Shown one piece after another: positions 36,140 to 44,336 of a stretch of 64,000 nucleotides of DNA (the stretch's first letter is position 1; each line of letters begins with the position of its first letter). The translations under genes and the position numbers were made by a program. Below the pieces are notes generated by a model. It was not told where the DNA came from and ran no database searches. It saw only the letters and a list, made by a program, of their open reading frames with translations. Source of the DNA: Bradyrhizobium liaoningense (lineage in GTDB: Bacteria > Pseudomonadota > Alphaproteobacteria > Rhizobiales > Xanthobacteraceae); the NCBI RefSeq assembly GCF_018130785.1, contig NZ_JAFCJT010000019.1, positions 62,001 to 126,000 of the forward strand, read 5' to 3'.

Positions 36140-37357
36140 ATGAACGTGCGTGAAGCAGTCCTCACTGTCGACGAAACGCAAACGAGCTTTCTCGAACACG
36201 GCCCCTCCCTCATCGAACGCGCCGCCCGGACCGCCGCTGCGGCAGCAACCGACGCCGACGGGGTCGATCGCGACGCCCGCTTCCCCCATAAGGCTTTCGA
36301 AGTGGCGCGCGAGCAGAAGCTGCTCGGCGTCATGATCCCGGTCGAGTTCGGCGGCTTTGGCGCCTCGATCTACGACGTCACCGATATCTGCTACACGCTC
36401 GGACGCGCCTGCGCCTCGACCGCAATGATCTACGCGATGCACCAGACCAAGGTCGCCTGTGTTATCAGGCATGGCCACGGCATCCCCTGGATGGAAACCA
36501 TGATGCGCCGGGTCGCCCGCGACCAATGGCTGCTCGCCTCCTCCACTACCGAAGGCCAGAACGGCGGCAACATTCGCGCCAGCGCAGCGGCCGTCGACCA
36601 CGCCGGCGACACAGTCTCGCTGGTGCGCGACGCCACCGTGATCTCCTACGGCGCGGAGGCCGACGGCCTCGTCACCATCGCCCGCCGCGCCACCGAGGCC
36701 GCCGCCTCCGACCAGGTTCTGCTGGCGCTCGCCAAGGACGATTATTCGCTGAAGCAGACGCAGGGCTGGGAGACACTCGGCATGCGCGGCACCTGCTCGA
36801 CCGGCTTCGCGCTGAAGGTCGATTGCCCGGCCGACCGCGTCTTCCCGGAATCCTATGACAAGATCCATGCCCAGACCATGACGCCGTTCGCGCATCTGTG
36901 CTGGTCGTCGGCCTGGGCCGGCATCGCGGCTGCGGCCGTCACCCGTGCGCAGGCTTTTGTACGCAAGGCGGCCCGCACCTCGGGCGGCCAGATGCCGCCG
37001 GCCGCGGCGCATTTCACCGCCGCGAAGATGTCGCTGGCCAAGCTGCGCGCGCTGATCGCGGCCAATGTCGACAGCTTTGCCCGCGCCGAGCATGACGAGC
37101 GCGCGCTGAGCTCGCTCGATTTCCAGTCGTCGATCACGCTGTTGAAGGTGCAGGCCTCCGAGCTCGCGGTCGAGACCGTGATGCATGCGATGCGCACCGC
37201 GGGCCTTTCCGGCTACCGCAACGACGGCGAGTTCACCATGGGCCGCCACCTGCGCGACGTGCTCTCCTCGCCGATCATGATCAACAACGACCGCATTCTC
37301 GCCAATGCCGCCACTTCGACGCTGATGAGCGGCATTCCGGCAAGCCTTCGAGACTAG
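36140..37357 (+). CDS. Acyl-CoA dehydrogenase-like protein of the aminoacyl-carrier-protein cluster
   Basis: A 405-residue acyl-CoA dehydrogenase-fold protein (N-terminal RDARFPHKAFEVAREQKLLG-like region, VMIPVEFGGFGASIYDV, LLASSTTEGQNGGNIRAS in place of the usual ITEPxxGSD, and a C-terminal GLSGYRNDGEFTMGRHLRDV helix). The diverged flavin motif and its neighbours suggest it acts on a carrier-protein-bound aminoacyl or acyl group rather than on acyl-CoA (inference). It is 65 bp upstream of the ligase gene and surely co-transcribed. Confidence 0.88.
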   Translation: MNVREAVLTVDETQTSFLEHGPSLIERAARTAAAAATDADGVDRDARFPHKAFEVAREQKLLGVMIPVEFGGFGASIYDVTDICYTLGRACASTAMIYAMHQTKVACVIRHGHGIPWMETMMRRVARDQWLLASSTTEGQNGGNIRASAAAVDHAGDTVSLVRDATVISYGAEADGLVTIARRATEAAASDQVLLALAKDDYSLKQTQGWETLGMRGTCSTGFALKVDCPADRVFPESYDKIHAQTMTPFAHLCWSSAWAGIAAAAVTRAQAFVRKAARTSGGQMPPAAAHFTAAKMSLAKLRALIAANVDSFARAEHDERALSSLDFQSSITLLKVQASELAVETVMHAMRTAGLSGYRNDGEFTMGRHLRDVLSSPIMINNDRILANAATSTLMSGIPASLRD

Positions 37358-37422
37358 AAAGCCTTCGCGACTGACGTGCCTTTCGGCCAAAAAGAACAAT
37401 TTCAGATACCAGGAAGTCGAAC

Positions 37423-38403
37423 ATGAACATTGCTGTTCTCCCCAGCTCGCCCGAGACCGCGCCGCAAATCGCAGATCCGCTCGATCATCTCGCCGACAAG
37501 CTGTTCCACCCCATGGGCTCGGACGGCGTTTACGCCCGCACCGCGCTCTATGAGGGCGTCGTCGAGAAGCTCGCCGCGCTGATCACCAGCCATCGCGAAG
37601 CCGGCACCGAGGTGATGCGCTTTCCGCCGGTGATGAGCCGGGCCCAGCTCGAGAAATCCGGCTATCTCAAGAGCTTTCCGAACCTGCTCGGCTGCGTCTG
37701 CGGCCTGCACGGCACTGAACGCGAGATCAACGCGGCGGTGAGCCGCTTCGATGCCGGCGGCGACTGGACTTCATCGCTCTCGCCGGCCGACCTCGTGCTG
37801 TCGCCCGCAGCCTGCTACCCGGTCTATCCGATCGCGGCGAGCCGCGGACCTTTGCCGAAGGGCGGCCTGCGCTTCGACGTCGCCGCTGACTGCTTCCGCC
37901 GCGAGCCGTCGAAACATCTCGACCGGCTGCAATCGTTCCGGATGCGCGAATATGTCTGCATCGGCACGCCCGACGACGTCGCCGATTTTCGCGAGCGCTG
38001 GATGGTGCGCGCGCAGGCGATTGCCCGCGACCTCGGCCTGACCTTCCGCGTCGACTATGCCAGCGACCCCTTCTTCGGCCGCGTCGGCCAGATGAAGGCG
38101 GTGAGCCAGAAGCAGCAGCAGCTAAAGTTCGAGCTCCTGATCCCGCTGCGCTCGGAAGAGCAGCCGACCGCCTGCATGAGCTTCAACTATCACCGCGAAC
38201 ATTTCGGCACGACCTGGGGCATCCAGGATACCAACGGCGAACCGGCCCACACCGGCTGCGTCGCCTTCGGCATGGACCGGCTCGCCGTCGCCATGTTCCA
38301 CACCCACGGCACTGATCTTTCCGCCTGGCCCGCCAAGGTGCGGGAGATCATGGGCATGCAGCCGTTAGCCACGGCCGATGCCCATGGTGAAGGCTGGCGC
38401 TAG
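37423..38403 (+). CDS. Amino acid--[acyl-carrier-protein] ligase (seryl-tRNA synthetase-like)
   Basis: A 326-residue class II synthetase catalytic core without the tRNA-binding arm. Such proteins in Bradyrhizobium adenylate glycine or alanine and load it onto a carrier protein instead of tRNA. Visible are motif 2 (CFRREPSKHLDRLQSFRMRE), motif 3 (GCVAFGMDRLAVAMF) and the zinc ligands Cys in PAACYPVYP, Glu in FRMREY and Cys in HTGCVAF. The ribosome-binding site is AGGAAG. The likely carrier protein is at 35508, and the flanking dehydrogenase and acyltransferase-like genes suggest a short pathway. The end product is not known. Confidence 0.93.
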   Translation: MNIAVLPSSPETAPQIADPLDHLADKLFHPMGSDGVYARTALYEGVVEKLAALITSHREAGTEVMRFPPVMSRAQLEKSGYLKSFPNLLGCVCGLHGTEREINAAVSRFDAGGDWTSSLSPADLVLSPAACYPVYPIAASRGPLPKGGLRFDVAADCFRREPSKHLDRLQSFRMREYVCIGTPDDVADFRERWMVRAQAIARDLGLTFRVDYASDPFFGRVGQMKAVSQKQQQLKFELLIPLRSEEQPTACMSFNYHREHFGTTWGIQDTNGEPAHTGCVAFGMDRLAVAMFHTHGTDLSAWPAKVREIMGMQPLATADAHGEGWR

Positions 38404-38450
38404 AGCATGATCCGTAAAAGTGCGAAGCGGTTTTCCGAAAAGATCATGCT
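38404..38450. repeat. Rhizobiales AGCATGATC palindromic repeat
   Basis: AGCATGATC (38404-38412) and GATCATGCT (38442-38450) are perfect inverted repeats around CGTAAAAGTGCGAAGCGG and TTTTCCGAAAA, a widespread Rhizobiales intergenic element. It starts right after the ligase stop codon and could also form the 3' hairpin of that transcript. Confidence 0.8.
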
Positions 38451-38498
38451 GAAACGATAGAGCGAACGAGGCCTCCCATTTCCACGGGCAAGACGAGC

Positions 38499-39374
38499 GT
38501 GATCCACACCAAGGTCCGATGCCGCGAGATCGCCGAGGCCGACGTCGAGAAGGTCGCTGACCTCTTGACCCGCGGCTTCGTCGGTCGCTCGCGCGACTAC
38601 TGGATCCAGGGCCTGCGCCGGCAGGCCTTTCGGCCCGTGCCGGAGGGCTATCCACGCTTCGGCTACATGCTCGACAACGACGGCGAGCCCGTCGGCGTGC
38701 TGCTGCTGATCTACACGGCGCGGAAGCACGGCGAAGAGACCGCCATCCAGTGCAATCTGTCGAGCTGGTATGTCGATCCGGCCTACCGCAACTACGCCCC
38801 GCTGCTGACCAAGATCGCGCAGCGGCACAAGGATGTCACCTATCTCAACATCAGCCCGGCGCCGTGGACCTGGCCGATCATCGAGACCCAGGGCTTCCGT
38901 GCCTATTGCCACGGCATCTTCTTCTCCGTGCCTGCACTCGCGCGCGCCCCGCGCTGGAGCAGGATCGAGGTCATCTCGCAGCACACCAAGACGATCGAGG
39001 GGCTGACCGACGACGAGACGCAGCTCCTCACGCGGCATGCTCGCTACAATTGCCTCAGCCTCGTCTGCCGTACGCCGAAGGGAACGTTCCCTTTCATCCT
39101 GCAACCGGTGCGCATCCGCCGCGGCTTCATCGCACCGCCCGCGATGAAGCTGATCTATTGCCGCAGCGCCGCCGAGTACGCCGCCTGCGCAGGCCGCATC
39201 GGCCGGCTGCTGCTGCGGCTCGGCAAGCTCTCGGTGGCGATCGATGCCAATGGCCCGATTCCCGGCCTCGCCGGCATCTACACCGAGCGGCGCGGCCGTA
39301 AATATTTCAAGGGCCCGCACCGGCCGCAGCTCGGCGACCTCACTGACACGGAGCTCGTGCTGTACGGGCCGTAG
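38499..39374 (+). CDS. Acyltransferase-like (GNAT-like) protein
   Basis: A 291-residue protein whose first half looks like a GNAT N-acetyltransferase (REIAEADVEKVADLLTRGFV, PVGVLLLIY, SSWYVDPAYRNYAPLLTKIA). The second half, which I do not recognise, contains CRTPKGTFPFILQPVRIRRG and GRIGRLLLRLGKLSVAIDAN. The start is GTG 38499; an ATG is lacking nearby. It lies 95 bp after the amino acid:carrier-protein ligase on the same strand, across a palindromic repeat. It may be the enzyme that moves the aminoacyl group to its final acceptor, but this is inference. Confidence 0.75.
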   Translation: MIHTKVRCREIAEADVEKVADLLTRGFVGRSRDYWIQGLRRQAFRPVPEGYPRFGYMLDNDGEPVGVLLLIYTARKHGEETAIQCNLSSWYVDPAYRNYAPLLTKIAQRHKDVTYLNISPAPWTWPIIETQGFRAYCHGIFFSVPALARAPRWSRIEVISQHTKTIEGLTDDETQLLTRHARYNCLSLVCRTPKGTFPFILQPVRIRRGFIAPPAMKLIYCRSAAEYAACAGRIGRLLLRLGKLSVAIDANGPIPGLAGIYTERRGRKYFKGPHRPQLGDLTDTELVLYGP

Positions 39375-39402
39375 GGGTGCAACCTGGGCCTCAACCTCCG
39401 CT

Positions 39403-39428
39403 GTCGTCCCTGCGTTCGCAGGGACGAC
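39403..39428. repeat. Perfect 12-bp palindrome GTCGTCCCTGCG-TT-CGCAGGGACGAC
   Basis: Both arms are exact inverted repeats with a 2-nt loop. It is the minimal form of the GTCGTCCC family and lies 28 bp after the stop of the acyltransferase-like gene, so it may serve as a transcription terminator. Confidence 0.75.
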
Positions 39429-39626
39429 ACCTGATTTGTCGCGCGCTCTCGGCCAATTCTGGCTTGCAGGCGCCACCGCATTCGCGCGCTCGGCACACGC
39501 CGCTCCGCATCCCCAGTCACCCTCCGTAAACTACTGCGCTTAAGGGAATTTTCCGGCCTCTTCGCTACGCTCAGTGGCTGAATTACGTTGCGTTAAGTCT
39601 ATTGCCGGCCGAGACCCGTCGATCCC

Positions 39627-42494
39627 ATGACGCCGATCCGCGATAACGAGCTTGGTGCACGCCGCGCAGAGGGCCCGCAGGCCCTCGTCGGGCTGAGCCA
39701 GCTTGCGCTCGACCACATGGAGCAGGGCGTCTGCGTTTACGACGCCGACAACCGGATCGTGCTGGTCAACCAGCGCTATCTGTCGCTGTTCGACATGTCG
39801 GCCGACATCGTGCATGTCGGCACGAGCTACCGCGAGGTGCTGGCGCACAGCGCGTCACGCGGGAACTTTCCGCAACACGAGCTCGACGCGCTGTATGCGG
39901 CGCGGATCGCGCAGATCGCGGGAGGCAAGCCGTTCCGTACCGAGCAACGGTTGGCGAGCGGCCTCGTCATGTCGCTCGAGCTGAAACCGTTTCCCGGCGG
40001 CGGCTGGATGACGATCTGCGATGACGTCAGCCGCCTCGCTCGGCTCGAGGCGGAATTGCGCGTGCAGACGGAGCGCAGCCAGCACGCGCTCGCCAACATG
40101 TCGCACGGCCTCATCATGTATGACGCCGACAGCCGTATCGTCGTTTACAACGAACGCTTCCTGGACCTCTACAATCTCGACCCCCAGATCGTGAAACCGG
40201 GCGTCACGCACAGCACGACCATCGAGCACTGGCTGTCGCGCGGCAACCTGCCGGGCATGCCGAGCGACGAATTCCACCACGCGCGCCTGGAGGACGTGCG
40301 CGCCAGGAAGGCGAAAACCCTGCTGGTGATGCGCTACGACGGCCGGATGGTGCAGGCAGTGTCCCGCTTCCTGCCCGACGGCGGCTGGGTGACGGTGCAT
40401 GAGGACGTCACCGAGCGGCTGCAATACGAAGAAGCGCTGAGGCAGCAGAACTTCATCCTCGATGCGGCGCTGGAAAACATGGCGCACGGGCTCGCCTTCT
40501 ACGACAGCGACATGCGCTTGCGCGTCTGCAACACCACCTACCGCAAGATCTACCGGCTGTCGCCGGAGGAGACCCGGCCCGGCACGCATCTCAGCGAGCT
40601 GATCGAGCGATCAATGGTGAACGGCGCTTTCTCTTCGGAATACTCTCCGAAGCAGGTCCTGGAAGCCGCTCGCGAGCGGCTCGCGCGCCGCGACTCTTCA
40701 CCGATGCGCCGGCGCATGTCAAACGACACGATCATCTCGGTGCGCTATTGCGCGCTGGACGAAGGCGGCTTCGTGGCCACCTACGAAGACATCACCGATC
40801 GCGAGAACGCAGTCGAGGAACTGAGCGAGCAGTATCGACGCTTCGACGCGGCCCTGAACAACATGAGCCAGGGCCTGTGCATGCTCGATTCGAGCCTGCG
40901 CGTGATCGTCTGCAACCGGCGCTATATCGAGATGTATGGGCTATCGGACGATGTCGTGAAGCCCGGCGTCTCGATGCGCGATATCATGGAGCACAGCTGC
41001 GCGCTCGGCATCCATCCGAACACGACCGGCGCCAGGCTCTATGCCGACTACGTCGAGAGGCTGCGCGAGGGCGAACATACGCTGCACCGCCACCTGAACG
41101 ACGGCCGCATCATCAAGCTCAATCACAAGCGGATGGAGCATGGCGGCTGGGTCGTCACCTATGAGGATGTCACCGAGCGCCACAAAGCCCAGGCCCGCGT
41201 GGCGCACATGGCGCAGCACGATTCACTCACCGACCTGCCCAACCGCACGCTGTTCCGCGAGAAGATGGGCGAGGGACTGAACCAGGTCGCGATCGCCGGC
41301 GGTGTGATGGCCGTGCTGTGCTTCGACCTCGATAATTTCAAGACCGTCAACGACCGCCTCGGCCACGCCGCCGGTGATCGGCTTCTGCGCTGGGTCGCGG
41401 CACGGCTGAAGGAGAATGTCGGCGAGGATGACACCGTCGCCCGCCTCGGCGGCGACGAGTTCGCCGTTCTCCAGCGCGGACCGCAGCCGTTATCGGCGGA
41501 GCGGCTCGCTCGCCGCCTGGTCGAGATCATCGGCCACCCGCCGCCAATGGAAAGCCAGTCGATCCATGTCGGCGTTTCCGTCGGCATCGCGATCGCGCCC
41601 GATCACGGGCTCGATGCCGATGAGCTGATGAAATGCGCCGACCTCGCGCTGTACCAAGCCAAGGCCAAGGGCCGCGGCGCCTATCAGCTGTTCGAGCCCG
41701 AGATGGAGGAGGAGGCGCGTAGCCGTCACGCGCTCGAGCACGATCTGCGCGGGGCGCTTGAGGCCAACGAATTCCACCTCGTGTTTCAGCCGCAGGTGCG
41801 GCTCGACACCACCGAACTCACCGGCTTCGAGGCACTGCTGCGCTGGAAACATCCCTCGCGCGGCTTCGTCTCCCCGGCCGAATTCATTTCAATCGCGGAA
41901 GAGAACGGGCTGATCGTCCCGATCGGTGAATGGGTGCTGCGCACGGCCTGTGCGACCGCCGTGTCCTGGCCTGATATCACCGTCGCGGTGAACCTGTCGC
42001 CGCTGCAATTCCGCTCGCGCGGGCTGGTGGCGATGGTCACGAGCGCCCTTGCGGAAGCCGGCCTGCCGCCACAACGGCTCGAGTTCGAGGTCACCGAGAC
42101 GGCGCTGCTCGACGACAGCGAGGCGACGATCGAGATCCTGCACCAGCTCCGCGCGCTTGGCGTGCGCGTCAGCCTCGACGATTTCGGCGTCGGCTATTCC
42201 TCGCTGAGCTATTTGCGCAAGTTTCCGTTCGACCGCATCAAGATCGACCGCTCCTTCGTCGGCACGCTCGGCGAAAGCCCGGAGAGCGTCGCTATCGTCC
42301 GCACCATCGCCAGCCTCGGCTCCGTGCTCGGCGTCGAGACGACGGCCGAGGGCGTCGAGACCATCGAGCAGCTCGACTTCGTCCGCGAATGCGGCTGCAC
42401 CGCGGTACAGGGCTATTATTTCGGCAGGCCATGCCCGGCCGCCGAGGTCGGCCGCACCATCGAGACGCTGAACGCGGTTCGGCGCGTAGCGTAA
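39627..42494 (+). CDS. Four-PAS GGDEF-EAL bifunctional cyclic-di-GMP protein
   Basis: A 955-residue cytoplasmic signalling protein without membrane helices. Four PAS-like repeats occupy about residues 28-510, each beginning with a version of LENMxxGLxxYDxDxRxxVxN. A GGDEF domain (about 525-690) has an intact RLGGDEF active site but no RxxD inhibitory site upstream. An EAL domain (about 705-945) has GFEALLRW, the metal ligands in NLSPLQF, EVTETAL, DDFGVGYSSL and KIDRSFV, and the closing AEGVET. Both synthase and phosphodiesterase activities are plausible. It stands alone with the tctCBA operon downstream. Confidence 0.93.
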   Translation: MTPIRDNELGARRAEGPQALVGLSQLALDHMEQGVCVYDADNRIVLVNQRYLSLFDMSADIVHVGTSYREVLAHSASRGNFPQHELDALYAARIAQIAGGKPFRTEQRLASGLVMSLELKPFPGGGWMTICDDVSRLARLEAELRVQTERSQHALANMSHGLIMYDADSRIVVYNERFLDLYNLDPQIVKPGVTHSTTIEHWLSRGNLPGMPSDEFHHARLEDVRARKAKTLLVMRYDGRMVQAVSRFLPDGGWVTVHEDVTERLQYEEALRQQNFILDAALENMAHGLAFYDSDMRLRVCNTTYRKIYRLSPEETRPGTHLSELIERSMVNGAFSSEYSPKQVLEAARERLARRDSSPMRRRMSNDTIISVRYCALDEGGFVATYEDITDRENAVEELSEQYRRFDAALNNMSQGLCMLDSSLRVIVCNRRYIEMYGLSDDVVKPGVSMRDIMEHSCALGIHPNTTGARLYADYVERLREGEHTLHRHLNDGRIIKLNHKRMEHGGWVVTYEDVTERHKAQARVAHMAQHDSLTDLPNRTLFREKMGEGLNQVAIAGGVMAVLCFDLDNFKTVNDRLGHAAGDRLLRWVAARLKENVGEDDTVARLGGDEFAVLQRGPQPLSAERLARRLVEIIGHPPPMESQSIHVGVSVGIAIAPDHGLDADELMKCADLALYQAKAKGRGAYQLFEPEMEEEARSRHALEHDLRGALEANEFHLVFQPQVRLDTTELTGFEALLRWKHPSRGFVSPAEFISIAEENGLIVPIGEWVLRTACATAVSWPDITVAVNLSPLQFRSRGLVAMVTSALAEAGLPPQRLEFEVTETALLDDSEATIEILHQLRALGVRVSLDDFGVGYSSLSYLRKFPFDRIKIDRSFVGTLGESPESVAIVRTIASLGSVLGVETTAEGVETIEQLDFVRECGCTAVQGYYFGRPCPAAEVGRTIETLNAVRRVA

Positions 42495-42697
42495 GGGCTT
42501 CGGCCCTCCAAATTCCGCCTCTCGGCACACGTCCAAACGACCAATTGTCGCACGTGCTTTTTCCCGCGGGATCGCCGTCTCGTCCCCTGCGGGCAGTCCG
42601 CGCAATACGCTTTTCTTCTCCCATGATTTCAGGGACAATCCCGTCATAACAACGAGAAACGGCGGTCCAACGAGGCCGCCGCGAGGGAGGAGTTTGG

Positions 42698-43672
42698 ATG
42701 TCGCGATACGGGCTGAAGACGATTGCCTTTGCCGCCATGCATGTCGTGGGCGCGCTGCTCGCGACCGCCGCCGGTGCACAGGACTATCCCGTCAAACCCA
42801 TCACGCTGATCGTGCCCTGGCCGGCCGGCGGATCAACCGACATCTCCATGCGCGCGATCGCCGACAGCGCCTCGAAAGTGCTGGGGCAGCCGATCGTGAT
42901 CGACAACAAGGCCGGCGGCGGTGGCACTGTGGGACCCGCGACCATGGCAGCCGCCGCGAAGCCGGACGGCTACACCATCGCCCAGATTCCGATCACCGTC
43001 TTCCGCCTGCCCCTGATGCAGGAAGTGTCATGGGATCCGGCCAAGGACTTCAGCTACATCATCCACCTCACCGGCTATACGTTCGGCGTGACCACCAACG
43101 CGGAGTCGCAGTTCAAGTCCTGGAAGGACGTGGTCGAGTTTGCCAAGGCCAACCCGGGCAAGGTGACCTACGCGACGCCGGGCACCGGCACCTCGCTGCA
43201 CATCGGCATGGAGCAGATCGCGGCGATGTCCGGCATCAAGCTGACGCAGGTGCCGTTCAAGGGCGGCGCCGAGACCAACGCCGCCGTGCTCGGCCAGCAC
43301 ACCATGCTGCAGGCCGACTCCACTGGCTGGCGGCCGCTGGTCGACGCCGGCAAGTTGCGATTGCTGATGGTGTGGACCGGCGCACGGTCGCCCAACTATC
43401 CCGACGTGCCGACGCTGAAGGAGCTCGGCTATCCCATGATCTACGATTCCCCGTTTGGCATCGCCGGCCCGAAGGGGATGGATCCAAAGATCGTCGCCAA
43501 GCTGCACGATGCGTTCAAGAAGGCGGTCGAGGACCCCGCGGTGATCGCGACGCTCGCCAAATACGACATGGTGCCGAATTACAAGAACACCGAGGACTAC
43601 AAGAAATTCGTCGTCGAGGTCACGGAGTCCGAGCGCAAGGTGATCGACACGCTCGGGCTTGCGAAGAAGTAG
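42698..43672 (+). CDS. Tripartite tricarboxylate transporter substrate-binding protein TctC family
   Basis: A 324-residue periplasmic solute-binding protein of the Bug/TctC family with a signal peptide (about residues 1-26, cut after AAGAQ). Family blocks are YPVKPITLIVPWPAGGSTDI, IDNKAGGGGTVGPATMA, VTYATPGTGTSLHIGMEQIA and VPFKGGAETNAAVLGQHT. It captures a carboxylate for the TctAB permease encoded next. The ribosome-binding site GGGAGGAG precedes the ATG. Confidence 0.93.
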   Translation: MSRYGLKTIAFAAMHVVGALLATAAGAQDYPVKPITLIVPWPAGGSTDISMRAIADSASKVLGQPIVIDNKAGGGGTVGPATMAAAAKPDGYTIAQIPITVFRLPLMQEVSWDPAKDFSYIIHLTGYTFGVTTNAESQFKSWKDVVEFAKANPGKVTYATPGTGTSLHIGMEQIAAMSGIKLTQVPFKGGAETNAAVLGQHTMLQADSTGWRPLVDAGKLRLLMVWTGARSPNYPDVPTLKELGYPMIYDSPFGIAGPKGMDPKIVAKLHDAFKKAVEDPAVIATLAKYDMVPNYKNTEDYKKFVVEVTESERKVIDTLGLAKK

Positions 43673-43694
43673 GGTCGCGCCGCCACATATGCTG

Positions 43695-43836
43695 ACGTCA
43701 TCCTGAGGTGCGAGCCGCGCTTGCGGCTCGCCTCGAAGGATGGATCGGGGCACCGTCGCCCTTCGAGGGCCGCTCAAGAAGCGACCACCCCAGCGACAAC
43801 GGCTTCGCCGTTGCGCAGGGGTGACGGTGGTCTAGG
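43695..43836. repeat. Palindromic intergenic repeat, GTCATCCTGAGG type
   Basis: The block CGAGCCGCGCTTGCGGCTCG is a near-perfect palindrome, followed by GCCTCGAAGGATGGATCG, CCTTCGAGGGCCGCTC and a second palindrome around ACGGCTTCGCCGT. It resembles the GTCATCCTGAGG intergenic repeats of Bradyrhizobium and separates tctC from tctB, probably lowering downstream expression. Confidence 0.65.
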
Positions 43837-43846
43837 AGTGCTTCAC

Positions 43847-44332
43847 ATGAACAACCCATCCAACGTCAAACTCCGCCTCTCCAACTCCGAACTGTGGGGC
43901 GGGTTGATCGGGCTCGCGCTCGGCGGCTTCGTGACCTGGTCGGGGCTGAAGCTGAAGCTCGGCACCATCAACGATCCCGCCTCCGGCTACGTGCTGTTCT
44001 ACACCGGCATCCTGATGTGCGTGTTTGCGACAAGCATCATCGTCTCGGCGATCACCGAGGGCGGGCCGACGCTGGCCTCGCGCTGGGAGAACGTACGCTG
44101 GAGCAAGCCGCTTCTCGTCATCGCCTGCCTCATTGCGTTCTCCTTCGCCCTGGAGCCGCTGGGATTCCTGCTGTCGTCGATCCCGTTGATGCTGCTGCTG
44201 TTGCGGCTGATCGATCCCGTGCGCTGGACGCTGGCGATCCCGATCGCCGTGCTGGTGCCATCAGGCATGTGGTGGGTGCTCAAGCGGCTGCTTCTGATCC
44301 AGTTGCCCTCGGGCCTGTTCGGGATCGGCTGA
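43847..44332 (+). CDS. Tripartite tricarboxylate transporter small membrane subunit TctB
   Basis: A 161-residue protein with four predicted membrane helices (for example LIGLALGGFVTWSGLKL and PLLVIACLIAFSFALEPLGF, then PSGMWWVLKRLLLIQLPSGL at the C-terminus), the standard TctB size and topology. The start is ATG 43847 after TAGGAG; the open frame extends upstream through the repeat. It ends 4 bp before tctA, so the two are translationally coupled. Confidence 0.9.
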   Translation: MNNPSNVKLRLSNSELWGGLIGLALGGFVTWSGLKLKLGTINDPASGYVLFYTGILMCVFATSIIVSAITEGGPTLASRWENVRWSKPLLVIACLIAFSFALEPLGFLLSSIPLMLLLLRLIDPVRWTLAIPIAVLVPSGMWWVLKRLLLIQLPSGLFGIG

Positions 44333-44336
44333 GGCC

